DNA of 36,127 bases from Planctomycetaceae bacterium (GTDB lineage: Bacteria; Planctomycetota; Planctomycetia; Pirellulales; UBA1268): the NCBI GenBank assembly GCA_947459185.1, contig CANHCU010000027.1, positions 1 to 36,127 on the forward strand, in the 5' to 3' direction. The notes under the pieces were generated by a model. That model had not been told where the DNA came from and did not search any database. It was given only the letters and a program-made list of their open reading frames with translations. The position numbers were made by a program, and so were the translations under genes. Positions 16,192 through 24,024 of the stretch are shown here, in pieces (position 1 is the first letter of the stretch; each line of letters opens with the position of its first letter).

Positions 16192-19100
16192 ATGATCAGA
16201 TGTCGTCAACGCCTGTGGCTTGCCCTGTTCGTGGGGGCCTCGGTCTGTGGTGTGGTGACCGATCGCGGCACCGCTGCTGAACCGTCGCAACGCTCGACCA
16301 AGGACATCGGCACGGCCCGCTTACTCGACGCGCTCGAGGAGCGGCAGATGCCTGATGTTGCGCTCTGGGTCCTTGAGCGATTGGAGAAAGACCCGGACGC
16401 TTCGCCGGAATTCAAGAAGGAGGTGTCGTTTCGACGGGCAGCGGCGCTCGTGGCCGCGAATCGGTCGGAGTCCAACGCCGCCAGGCGAGCCGAGGTGTAC
16501 GACCGGGCGGGCACCGAGATCGATGCCTTTTTGAAAGACAGCCCTGAGGGCGAGCGGGCGATAGAGGCCTATCTCCAGAAAGGCAACCTGCTGATCGAAC
16601 GCGGGCGGGCGAAGGTCGAGGAGTCGAAGCGGCCCGGCAAGGATGCTGCGAACCTGCGGAAGGAAGCCCTGCCCTTTTTCGACTTGGCGATCAAGGCGTT
16701 GGAGGGGCCTGTTCGCAAGGACAACGCCCCGATCGAGACCGTGGCCAACGCCGAAGACGCGGTGCTCAAACTCCTCCGCGAGGTGGATGCGTCGTTGAAG
16801 GAATTGCGCGGCGATGGCGCCGGCGACAAGAGTGACGCTGACAAGGATGCGGGGAAAGAGGGCGGCAAGCCGGCGGCCAAGGCGAAGAAGTCAGTCAGGA
16901 AGCCGGGCGCCGCGCGGCTGATGGGTGAATTGGAGCAGCGGCAGGACGAACTGCGGGCGTTGCTTCTGAAGACGCGGCTGTTGATTGCCGGCGCCTACTA
17001 CGAAAAGTCCCGGGCGCTCGAGCCGAAGTCGAAGGAATGGGAGGCGACGCTCACCGAGTCCGCCAAGCAATACAAGGAACTCTACGAGAAATACCGGACC
17101 CGCGGGGCCGGGTTGTTCGCCCGGTACTACGAGGGCCGCAATTATGTGGTCCTTGGGAAACGACAGGATGCGTTGCTAGCGCTGGCCGACATCCGGACAC
17201 TCGACGGGGACGGCATCATTCCCAGCCTGCGGGCCAAGGCGATCAATGCATCGCTTGAGTGCTGGCTGGAGGACAAAAAGTATGACGAGTTCGACGAGCG
17301 GCTGCAGAAGTTGGCGCTGGCGCCGCTCACTCCCGATCGCATCGACCACGACTGGCTCGGCATGAAGTATCGGGCGGCGCTGCTGCTCGAGAGGCGGGCC
17401 GCGTCCATTCCGGACAAGGAGAAGTCGAAGCGAACGCCGCTCCTGCGGGATGCCAAGCGGCTTGCCATGGAAGTAGCCAAGGCCAACAAGGATTTTGGCT
17501 CGGAGTCGAAGGCCCTGCTGGCCGAACTCGGCAAGCAGGTTCCCGATGATCTCGACGGTGGCGCGGCGACGTTCGAGGCAGCCATGGATTCGGCGCGGGC
17601 ACGGCTCGCGGCGATGCAGTCGCGTCAGGCTGACCTGAAGCAGGCCGAGGCTGCCAAGAACGAGGCCGCGATTGATGCGGCCAAGAAGGAACTCGCGGCG
17701 GAGCGGACTCAGACGATCGCCAGTCTGCGGAGGGCGATGCCGCTGGCGGGGAGCGATGACCTCGAGGGACTCAACCAGGCCCGCTCGTGGCTCGCTTACG
17801 TGTTCTACGAGGATCGGCGGCTGCACGATGCCGCGACGCTCGGTGATTTTCTCGTCCGGCGGTATCCGAATGCGAAGGGCAGCCAGCAGGCCGCCCGCAT
17901 CGCCATGGCCAGCTGGCAGCAGCTGCAGAAGCAGCCGGTGGCGGCCTGGGCGGATGAGGCCAAGGACAACTGCGTGGACACCGCCGAAGCGATCATGCGG
18001 ACTTGGCCTGACCGGCCGGAGGCCGCCGATGCGGCCGTGATCGCCATCGCCGCCGCGACCGAGGCTCGGGAGCCGGAACGGATCGTGGAGATCATGGCGA
18101 AGGTGCCGGCGGCGTCGCCGCGGCGGCCCGAGGTGCTGTTGCGAGCGGGTGGGGCGCTCTGGAGGGAGGTTCAGGAGAAATCGCGATTAGACGAGGCCGC
18201 CCGTCCGCCAGCGGCGACACTGGCTGGTTGGCGGACACAGGCTGCGAAGGCGATCGATGACGGGCTGGCGGGAATGGCCGCGGGCGGCGGTCCGGCAGCC
18301 GTGAGCGTGGCCGCGGCGCTGGCTCGTGCCCAGATGGCGATGGAGGATGGCGACAACGCACGGGTGGCGGCCCTGCTCGAGCATCAAGTGTATGGGCCAT
18401 GGACTGTCCTGAATGGGAGCGACCCGGCGTATGCACAAGGCCCGCTCGCCACGGCCACGGCCACGGCAGGCCTGCGGTATTTCATCGAGACCGAGCAGAG
18501 CGACAAGGCCGTACAGGCCATGAAAAAGCTCGAGCAGCTTGCCGGTGCCGCAGGGGCGGAGGCTTCCGCCAGGCTGACGTCGATGTATCAGACGATGGGC
18601 CGCGACCTGCAGTCGCAGCTGATGAATCTTGCCTCCGGTCCCACTGCCGGCACGCCGCAGGCGCAGGCCCGGGCGGCCGCCATTCTGACCGGCTTCGAAA
18701 AGTTTCTGGAGGGTGTTGCCAAGGACCCCAAACTCTCGTCGCAGATGTGGGCGGCCACGACCTACCTCAACCTGGGCTCGGGTGAGGGTACGGGCTCAGC
18801 CGTGCCGAAGGCCAAGGCGGAGGGGTATCTCGACAGGGCCGCCGCCATCTACGAAGGGCTGCTTACCAAGGGGGGGGGCGAGATCGCCAAGTTCGAGCCC
18901 TCGATTCGCTTGAAGATGGCAAACGTCTACCGTGAACGGGAAAAGTGGGATGAGGCGCAGAAGCACATCGACTGGATCCTCTCGGACAAGAAGCGACAAA
19001 ACACGCTCGACTTCCAAACGCAGGCCGCCGAACTGCTCCAGCAGGCGGGGCTGAAAACGATCGACAAGGCGAAGCAGGCCGACTACTTCGGCAAGGCCAT

Positions 19101-19479
19101 CAGCGGCTACAAGCGACGCGGAGACGCGGGCGAGATCTGGGGCTGGGGCTGGGCTGTCATCTCGAATCGCCTGGAGCAGCAGGCGTTTGCCGGTTCAGAC
19201 GAAAAGGCGATGGAAGCCCGCCGGAAGTTTTTCCAGGCGCGATTGAACGCGGTCAAGTGCCGCATGGAAAAGGCGGAGGCCCTGCCGCAGGAGCGTGAGA
19301 AGGAGTTGCAGAAGGCGTTCGACTACATCGAGATCACCTTCAAAATGCATCCGGAACTGGGCGGGCCCGATACGAAGAAGGCGTTCGACAAGCTGCTCAA
19401 GGAGATCGAGAAGCGGCAGAACAAGCCTTCCCGCGGAGTCGATGGATTGAAACAGGCTGCCGAAGCCGCGGCTGGCTGA
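16192..19479 (+). CDS. Large secreted helical-repeat (TPR-like) protein
   Basis: A 1095-residue protein, very probably exported: N-terminal RCRQRLWLALFVGASVCG forms a signal peptide with likely cleavage after TAA before EPS. The rest is almost wholly alpha-helical, rich in Ala, Lys, Glu and Leu, with degenerate TPR-like units (for example KMANVYREREKWDEAQKHI near the C-terminus) and a lysine/glycine low-complexity insert around residues 205-240. ATG 16192 is chosen for the signal peptide; the frame is open upstream to 16036. It heads a row of five same-strand genes ending in ExbB and two ExbD proteins, so it is likely a periplasmic scaffold for that motor. No enzyme motif seen. Confidence 0.8.
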   Translation: MIRCRQRLWLALFVGASVCGVVTDRGTAAEPSQRSTKDIGTARLLDALEERQMPDVALWVLERLEKDPDASPEFKKEVSFRRAAALVAANRSESNAARRAEVYDRAGTEIDAFLKDSPEGERAIEAYLQKGNLLIERGRAKVEESKRPGKDAANLRKEALPFFDLAIKALEGPVRKDNAPIETVANAEDAVLKLLREVDASLKELRGDGAGDKSDADKDAGKEGGKPAAKAKKSVRKPGAARLMGELEQRQDELRALLLKTRLLIAGAYYEKSRALEPKSKEWEATLTESAKQYKELYEKYRTRGAGLFARYYEGRNYVVLGKRQDALLALADIRTLDGDGIIPSLRAKAINASLECWLEDKKYDEFDERLQKLALAPLTPDRIDHDWLGMKYRAALLLERRAASIPDKEKSKRTPLLRDAKRLAMEVAKANKDFGSESKALLAELGKQVPDDLDGGAATFEAAMDSARARLAAMQSRQADLKQAEAAKNEAAIDAAKKELAAERTQTIASLRRAMPLAGSDDLEGLNQARSWLAYVFYEDRRLHDAATLGDFLVRRYPNAKGSQQAARIAMASWQQLQKQPVAAWADEAKDNCVDTAEAIMRTWPDRPEAADAAVIAIAAATEAREPERIVEIMAKVPAASPRRPEVLLRAGGALWREVQEKSRLDEAARPPAATLAGWRTQAAKAIDDGLAGMAAGGGPAAVSVAAALARAQMAMEDGDNARVAALLEHQVYGPWTVLNGSDPAYAQGPLATATATAGLRYFIETEQSDKAVQAMKKLEQLAGAAGAEASARLTSMYQTMGRDLQSQLMNLASGPTAGTPQAQARAAAILTGFEKFLEGVAKDPKLSSQMWAATTYLNLGSGEGTGSAVPKAKAEGYLDRAAAIYEGLLTKGGGEIAKFEPSIRLKMANVYREREKWDEAQKHIDWILSDKKRQNTLDFQTQAAELLQQAGLKTIDKAKQADYFGKAISGYKRRGDAGEIWGWGWAVISNRLEQQAFAGSDEKAMEARRKFFQARLNAVKCRMEKAEALPQEREKELQKAFDYIEITFKMHPELGGPDTKKAFDKLLKEIEKRQNKPSRGVDGLKQAAEAAAG

Positions 19480-19572
19480 CCGGATCGGGCGCGATGATCG
19501 GACTATGAAGGCCACAACAACCACAACCAATCAGGCATGGATACAGGCATGACTACAAGCTCGGAGAACAGC

Positions 19573-20688
19573 ATGACGACGAGAGCAACGGGGCGTGTCG
19601 GCTGGAAGCGTTGGGCTCGGGACACCATGCCCGCAGGTCTCGTGATCGGGGCCGTCGTCCTGGCGATCGTGTCTCCTGGGGCGGCCTGGGGACAGGCTGC
19701 CGACCGGGTGAATCTGTTCGGCGGCACGAGCGTCTCCGGGAGGGTCGTAGCCGTGTCCCCAGTCGGCGTCGATGTGGAGAACAGCGACGGTGATGCGCAG
19801 AAGGTGGCGATCGAGACAGTCCGGGAAGTTCAGTTTGGCGCGGAGCCGCAGTCGCTGAAGAATGCCCGTGCAATGCTGCTCCGCGGCCGCGGCGCTGACG
19901 CCAGGGATGAGGTTGGCAAGATCGAGGCGGATGAGCTCGACGGCGCCGAGCCACTTGTGTTGGCCGAGGTTGATTTTGTCAGGGCGGCTGCCGCTGCGCA
20001 GGCCATGCTCGAGGCCGGCGGCGACCCTGTCGTAGCGGCCAAGACGGTGGTTGACTATCTCGCGAAGCATCCAAAGAGCCACCACTTTTTCCAGATGCAG
20101 GAACTGCTCGGCGATCTGCACGCCCGGGCTGGAAAGCCCGCGGAGGCTCTCGCTGCCTACCAGCAGCTCGACAGCGGCCCCCCCGGCATGAAGGTTCGTG
20201 CTGCGTCGGCCAAGGCAGCCATGCTGCTTGCTCAGGGCAAGCCCGATGAGGCCATGGCGGAGTACGATGCCGCCATCAAGCTGGCGGGCAGCGACAAGGC
20301 GAGCCAGCCGCAGAAGCGGTCGGCTGAGTTGGGCAAGGCCAAGTGCCTGTCGTTGCAGGGCAAGCAGGATGCGGCCATCGAGATGGTGCTCCAGATCATC
20401 AAGGATTCGGGTCCCGAGGAAAAGGAACTCTTGTCACGGGCCTACAACGTTTTGGGGGGAGCCTATCGGTCGGTGGCCGGCAGGGAGCAGGATGCCCTGA
20501 TCCAGTTCCTCACGGTTGACCTGGTCTACAACACGCTGCCGGAGAGTCACGCCGAGGCGTTGTTCAACCTCGGCGAGTTGTGGGACAAGGGCAGCAATCC
20601 TGAACGGGCCCGGGAGGCTCGGCAGAATCTCAAAGCGGCCTATCCGGCCAGCCCTTGGGCTGCCAAACTGGAGGCCTCCAAGTCCTAG
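19573..20688 (+). CDS. Secreted TPR-repeat protein
   Basis: A 371-residue exported protein. The signal sequence (MPAGLVIGAVVLAIVSPGAAWGQ) is followed by a short beta-rich segment, TSVSGRVVAVSPVGVDVE, then TPR-like repeats, e.g. LLGDLHARAGKPAEALAAYQ, AKAAMLLAQGKPDEAMAEYD and GKAKCLSLQGKQDAAIEMV. ATG 19573 has a GGAG six bases upstream; ATGs at 19537 and 19549 are also in frame. It stands between the large helical-repeat protein and exbB. The beta segment resembles one found in other planctomycete surface proteins, but I could not verify this. Function is inferred only from context: periplasmic partner of an ExbBD motor. Confidence 0.82.
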   Translation: MTTRATGRVGWKRWARDTMPAGLVIGAVVLAIVSPGAAWGQAADRVNLFGGTSVSGRVVAVSPVGVDVENSDGDAQKVAIETVREVQFGAEPQSLKNARAMLLRGRGADARDEVGKIEADELDGAEPLVLAEVDFVRAAAAAQAMLEAGGDPVVAAKTVVDYLAKHPKSHHFFQMQELLGDLHARAGKPAEALAAYQQLDSGPPGMKVRAASAKAAMLLAQGKPDEAMAEYDAAIKLAGSDKASQPQKRSAELGKAKCLSLQGKQDAAIEMVLQIIKDSGPEEKELLSRAYNVLGGAYRSVAGREQDALIQFLTVDLVYNTLPESHAEALFNLGELWDKGSNPERAREARQNLKAAYPASPWAAKLEASKS

Positions 20689-20784
20689 CCGATTGACGGA
20701 AAATGCCGCCGGCGCTTTGCAGCCTAAAGGGGTGCGAGGCTACGCTGTGGCGAAGCACACGATTCATTCCCGAGGAGTTCATTC

Positions 20785-21627
20785 ATGCAGTGCAGCGTTA
20801 CCAATGACGGCCGAAACCACGCGAACAGCCTTGCTTGGCGAGGGGTCGTGCGTTGCCTGCTGATCGTCGCCTCGGTGCTTCCCAGCTCGCTCCTTCCCTG
20901 GGCGGCAGCTGTCGTGCCGGCGATCGCATGGCCTGTGGTGGCTAGCGCCCAGGATGAAGCTGGCGATGCCCCCGCCGACGAGGCGGCCGAGCCGGAGGGC
21001 GAGAACATGCTTGTCTTCTATTACAAGGCGCTCGGCCTGCGGTACGTCATCGTATTTTTGGCGCTCTCGTTTGGACTGGTCGCCCTGCTCGTGATGTGCT
21101 TCATGCAGATTCGTCGGGCCGTCTTGATGCCGCCGGGGCTGAGCCAGGCATTCGAAGCACACCTCGAGAGCAAGGAGTATCAGCAGGCCTACGAGCTGGC
21201 CAAGACCGACGATTCCTATCTGGGCCACGTGCTCGCTGCCGGGATGGGAAAGTTGCAGTCGGGGTACTCGGCCTCGGTGGAGGCGATGCAGGCGGAGGAG
21301 GGCGAGCAGGCGATGAAACTGGAGCACAAGATCAGCTACGTATCGCTCGTGGGTGCACTTGCTCCGATGTTCGGGCTGCTTGGCACGGTGGACGGGATGG
21401 TGGGGGCATTCATGGTGATCGCCAAGTCATCTACGGCGCCCAAGCCGTCTGAACTCGCCATCGGTATCTCACAGGCCCTCATCACAACGCTCATCGGCCT
21501 GTGGCTAGCAATCCCAGCTATCGCCTGCTTCGCGCTGTTCAAGAACTGGCTCCAGAAGCTCAATGCCGATGTTGACGGTGAGGCCATGCGGCTCATGTCA
21601 CGATTTCAGACGATGGGCAAGAAGTGA
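20785..21627 (+). CDS. exbB: MotA/TolQ/ExbB proton channel family protein
   Basis: Inner-membrane proton-channel subunit that with ExbD converts proton-motive force into mechanical work. In 280 residues there is an N-terminal signal-like segment and an acidic linker (EAGDAPADEAAEPEGE), then three membrane helices: YVIVFLALSFGLVALLVM near 90, SLVGALAPMFGLLGTVDGMV near 190 and ALITTLIGLWLAIPAIACFA near 235. The second and third carry the channel glycines, prolines and threonines of the family. A strong GAGGAG site lies at 20771-20776 before ATG 20785. The two ExbD genes follow directly. Whether it energises outer-membrane transport or another surface process is not shown by sequence. Confidence 0.93.
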   Translation: MQCSVTNDGRNHANSLAWRGVVRCLLIVASVLPSSLLPWAAAVVPAIAWPVVASAQDEAGDAPADEAAEPEGENMLVFYYKALGLRYVIVFLALSFGLVALLVMCFMQIRRAVLMPPGLSQAFEAHLESKEYQQAYELAKTDDSYLGHVLAAGMGKLQSGYSASVEAMQAEEGEQAMKLEHKISYVSLVGALAPMFGLLGTVDGMVGAFMVIAKSSTAPKPSELAIGISQALITTLIGLWLAIPAIACFALFKNWLQKLNADVDGEAMRLMSRFQTMGKK

Positions 21628-21695
21628 GGTCTCGTTGAGGTCCGGTGCGGGGAAGGGATGTCCTCCCCTGCACTGCGATCCGTCAGGAGCAGGTC

Positions 21696-22136
21696 ATGGC
21701 AAAGAAAACGAGCGACCCTTCCAGTACCGACATCGACATGACGCCGATGATCGACATGACGTTTCAGTTGATCACGTTCTTCATGTTCGTGATGAACTTC
21801 TCCGAGGCCGAGCAGGATGATCGCATCCAACTGCCAATGAGCCGGTTGGCTAAGCCTGTGGATGGTCCGGTCGAGAAGCCGATCACGCTCCAGCTCACAA
21901 GCAAGGGTTCTGTGATCTATGCCGGTGAACTGATCGGGTTGCGCGACGTCAGTGGCTACCTCGAGCGGGAAAAGTCGGTGATGATTGACGCCGGTAAGGA
22001 GCCGAATACGGCCACCGTCATTGTTCGGGCTGACGGCGCCGCCAAGACTGGGGAAGTGCAGGACATCATCAAGATCTGCCAGGAAAAGGGGTTCGAGAAG
22101 TTCGCCCTGCGGGCCAAGTACGACGAGGGGCGGTGA
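21696..22136 (+). CDS. exbD: ExbD/TolR biopolymer transport protein (first)
   Basis: A 146-residue stator subunit. Short cytoplasmic N-terminus, then STDIDMTPMIDMTFQLITFF: the aspartate in PMID is the proton-carrying residue at the start of the single membrane helix. The periplasmic domain has the ExbD fold (VIVRADGAAKTGEVQDIIKI). An AGGAG lies just upstream of ATG 21696. The stop is four bases from the start of the second ExbD gene. Paired, non-identical ExbD proteins suggest a hetero-dimer or two alternative stators. Confidence 0.93.
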   Translation: MAKKTSDPSSTDIDMTPMIDMTFQLITFFMFVMNFSEAEQDDRIQLPMSRLAKPVDGPVEKPITLQLTSKGSVIYAGELIGLRDVSGYLEREKSVMIDAGKEPNTATVIVRADGAAKTGEVQDIIKICQEKGFEKFALRAKYDEGR

Positions 22137-22140
22137 GTCG

Positions 22141-22626
22141 ATGGCGCGCAAGAAGTCGCAACTCTCCGACAAGATCGACATCAACATGACGCCGATGATC
22201 GACGTCGTGTTTCAGCTGATGTCGTTCTTCATGTGTTCGCTCAAAATCGTCGCACCTGAGGGCGATTTCGACATCCGCATGCCGCTCGGCAAGTCAGCTA
22301 GCGCCGTCGTGGACGATCAGCAGGTGCCGCCGATCCGCGTGAAGTTATCGGCACAGCCGGACGGGTCGCTGGCCGGCATCGCCATGAATGGCAACCCTGT
22401 TGCCGACTTCAACGACCTTCAGAGGAAAGTGGTGTCGCTCGTGGGCAAGGGCCGTGGGCCCGACTCGCTGGCCGACAAGACCGAGGTCGAGATGGACTGC
22501 GATTACGGCCTCAAGTACGCCAACGTCGTCCGCGCGATCACGGCCGTTTCCGGCACCGTGCAGGATGGCCAGATCGTGGAACTGATCAAGAAAATCAAGT
22601 TCACGCCGCCGAAGGCTGGCAAGTAG
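22141..22626 (+). CDS. exbD: ExbD/TolR biopolymer transport protein (second)
   Basis: A 161-residue second ExbD. It begins KSQLSDKIDINMTPMIDVVF and keeps the PMID aspartate, then a membrane helix (FQLMSFFMCSLKIV) and a periplasmic domain ending in a lysine-rich tail. It differs from the first ExbD over the periplasmic half and is 15 residues longer, so it is a diverged paralogue and not a recent copy. ATG 22141 follows GAGGGG in the end of the preceding gene, indicating coupled translation. It closes the five-gene row; a small hairpin overlaps its stop and a terminator lies about 330 bases downstream. Confidence 0.93.
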   Translation: MARKKSQLSDKIDINMTPMIDVVFQLMSFFMCSLKIVAPEGDFDIRMPLGKSASAVVDDQQVPPIRVKLSAQPDGSLAGIAMNGNPVADFNDLQRKVVSLVGKGRGPDSLADKTEVEMDCDYGLKYANVVRAITAVSGTVQDGQIVELIKKIKFTPPKAGK

Positions 22627-22640
22627 ACCACTGTTGGTCT
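22625..22640 (+). other. Short hairpin at the end of the ExbD operon
   Basis: AGACCA, loop CTGT, TGGTCT begins in the last base of the second exbD stop codon. No T-run follows, so it is not a complete terminator; it may protect the transcript end or be chance. Confidence 0.3.
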
Positions 22641-22910
22641 CGTCGCGGTTCGGGGCACGTTCGCTTCATCTCTAGGCCCGGAGGGCCGGGTCAGCACCAG
22701 CCGAAGGAGGTCGGCCAAGCGAAAATGGCAGGATGCCATGTTTCGCGTGTATACGGTTCGGGGCTGCCCATGCCCCGTCGCCGGACGTTCGCTACGGGCA
22801 TCCTGCCCTACGCTCACTCGATGCTGACTGCGCTCCGGCATCCTGCCTGCGCTTGTCAGCAACGCCGGCTCTCGGGTCACGGGCAGCCCCTCACGGATGA
22901 TTCCGAGTCC
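22641..22910. repeat. Hairpin-rich mosaic intergenic repeat, copy 2
   Basis: No gene. Bases 22799-22871 match 1-73 (three differences), and 22716-22748 match 292-326. Perfect short hairpins: 22675-22687 (loop GGA), 22725-22739 (loop GGA), 22796-22808 and 22837-22847 (loops TCC), and 22700-22715 (loop AGGAGG). GGCAGGATGCC at 22727-22737 is the exact reverse complement of GGCATCCTGCC at 22837-22847, so a longer fold is possible. It lies between the convergent exbD and xerD genes. Confidence 0.75.
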
Positions 22911-22940
22911 CATACAAGCCCTGAGCGTCAGCGACGGGAT
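22911..22940. repeat. CAAGCCC-type direct repeat, unit 1
   Basis: A 30-base unit (core CAAGCCCTGAGCGTCAGCGA) identical to 22989-23018, 78 bases on. A diverged copy is at 29751-29776. I recall closely similar units scattered between genes in planctomycetes, where they generate false proteins containing SPERQRR. Confidence 0.8.
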
Positions 22941-22956
22941 CTGCCCAGTTCGCGAT

Positions 22957-22982
22957 CCCCCGGCTCACGCCGGGGGCTTTTA
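22957..22982 (+). terminator. Intrinsic terminator between the two CAAGCCC repeats
   Basis: Perfect 8-bp stem CCCCCGGC / GCCGGGGG with loop TCAC, followed by CTTTTA. Oriented to stop transcription from the ExbBD operon. The minus strand has no T-run, so it would not serve xerD equally well. Confidence 0.65.
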
Positions 22983-22988
22983 TGCGCG

Positions 22989-23018
22989 CATACAAGCCCT
23001 GAGCGTCAGCGACGGGAT
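22989..23018. repeat. CAAGCCC-type direct repeat, unit 2
   Basis: Exact 30-base copy of 22911-22940, ending 12 bases before the xerD stop. With unit 1 it brackets the terminator hairpin, giving a repeat-hairpin-repeat unit. Confidence 0.8.
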
Positions 23019-23030
23019 GATTCCCGCCCA

Positions 23031-23999
23031 TCACCGGCGTGGGTGGAACTTTTCGTGCACGCTTCGCAGGCGGCTGGCATCGACATGCGTGTACCGCTGC
23101 GTCGTCGCGATGCTGGCGTGGCCGAGCATTTCCTGCACGTGCCGCAGATCGACGCCGCCGGCCACCAGGTGGGTGGCGAAGCTGTGGCGGAGCGTGTGGG
23201 GGCCGATGTCGGGTGGCACTCCCGCCTTGTCGGCGTGAAGCCGAACGATCTCCCAGATCCGCATGCGTGAGAGGCGGTTGCCCCGCGTGGAGAGGATCAC
23301 CCAGGCGGGGCTGGAGCCTGCGCGGGCGGCGATGGCCGGCCGTGGCCCGTCGATCCATGTCCGCAGGGCCCCGATCGCCCGTCTGCCGAGTGGCACGACC
23401 CGCTCCTTGTCTCCCTTGCCGCGACACGTGCAGAAGCTTTCCCCCAGATGCACATCGGTCAGCCGCAGCGCCGACACCTCCGATGCCCGGCAGCCGGTGG
23501 CATAGAGCAGTTCCAACAGGGCCTTGTCCCTCCGGCCAGACGGAGTGGCTGCGTCCGGGCTCTCGAGCAGACGGTCCACCTGCTCGGGCGAGAGCGTGCC
23601 GGGGATGACGTCGGCACGGCGACCGGCCGTGAGCAGTTCGGCGGGGCTCTCCCGCACGACTCCCTCGAGTTGGAGAAACGCATAGAAGGTGCGGAGGGTC
23701 GCCGCCTGGCGAGCCACGCTGGCCCGCGCCAGCCCGCGTCTGTCGAGGGCCGCCAGGTAGTCGCCCAGTTCCCGCACGGAGAGCCGGACTGGATTGCCGT
23801 CTGCCAACCAGGCGGAGAAATCCCGCAGATCGCGTCGGTAGGCCTCCTGGGTATTTTCGGAGAGGGCCCGTTCGTGGCGGACATACTCCAGAAACCGCCG
23901 CACGAGGATGCCCGTCGATCCCCCCTCCTCTGTCGCAGCGGGGCCGGTGTCGAGAATGACCCGGCGGACTCGGCGGCCAGGCTTCTCGTTCGCGGTCAT
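23031..23999 (-). CDS. xerD: Tyrosine recombinase, XerC/XerD type
   Basis: Site-specific recombinase, in the family used to resolve chromosome dimers at dif. The 322-residue protein has an N-terminal SAM-like core-binding domain (FLEYVRHERALSENTQEAYR) and a catalytic domain with all expected residues: R in ATGCRASEVSALR, K in GKGDKERVVPLG, HTLRH, the H of LGHASI, and the tyrosine nucleophile in TTQRYTHVD. ATG 23999 is used; an in-frame TTG at 24041 would overlap metH by 17 bases. It follows metH by 25 bases and may be co-transcribed. No integrase-associated att site or phage gene is nearby, favouring a housekeeping role. XerC versus XerD is not decided by sequence here. Confidence 0.9.
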   Translation of the reverse strand: MTANEKPGRRVRRVILDTGPAATEEGGSTGILVRRFLEYVRHERALSENTQEAYRRDLRDFSAWLADGNPVRLSVRELGDYLAALDRRGLARASVARQAATLRTFYAFLQLEGVVRESPAELLTAGRRADVIPGTLSPEQVDRLLESPDAATPSGRRDKALLELLYATGCRASEVSALRLTDVHLGESFCTCRGKGDKERVVPLGRRAIGALRTWIDGPRPAIAARAGSSPAWVILSTRGNRLSRMRIWEIVRLHADKAGVPPDIGPHTLRHSFATHLVAGGVDLRHVQEMLGHASIATTQRYTHVDASRLRSVHEKFHPRR

Positions 24000-24024
24000 G
24001 GGTGCGTTCGGGGGCGTTCGCGGC

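Noticed and set aside
22911-23018. Possible CRISPR (two 30-base direct repeats, 48-base gap)
   Set aside because: Only two units, the gap is a terminator hairpin, no cas genes, and a diverged unit occurs alone at 29751.
22725-23270. A 181-codon frame with TSPERQRRD repeats
   Set aside because: It is a translation of the CAAGCCC intergenic repeats and the antisense of xerD, a known type of false gene.
23031-23999. Xer recombinase as the mark of an integrated element
   Set aside because: Neighbours are housekeeping genes, no att-like duplication or phage genes are seen, and the sequence fits XerC/XerD.
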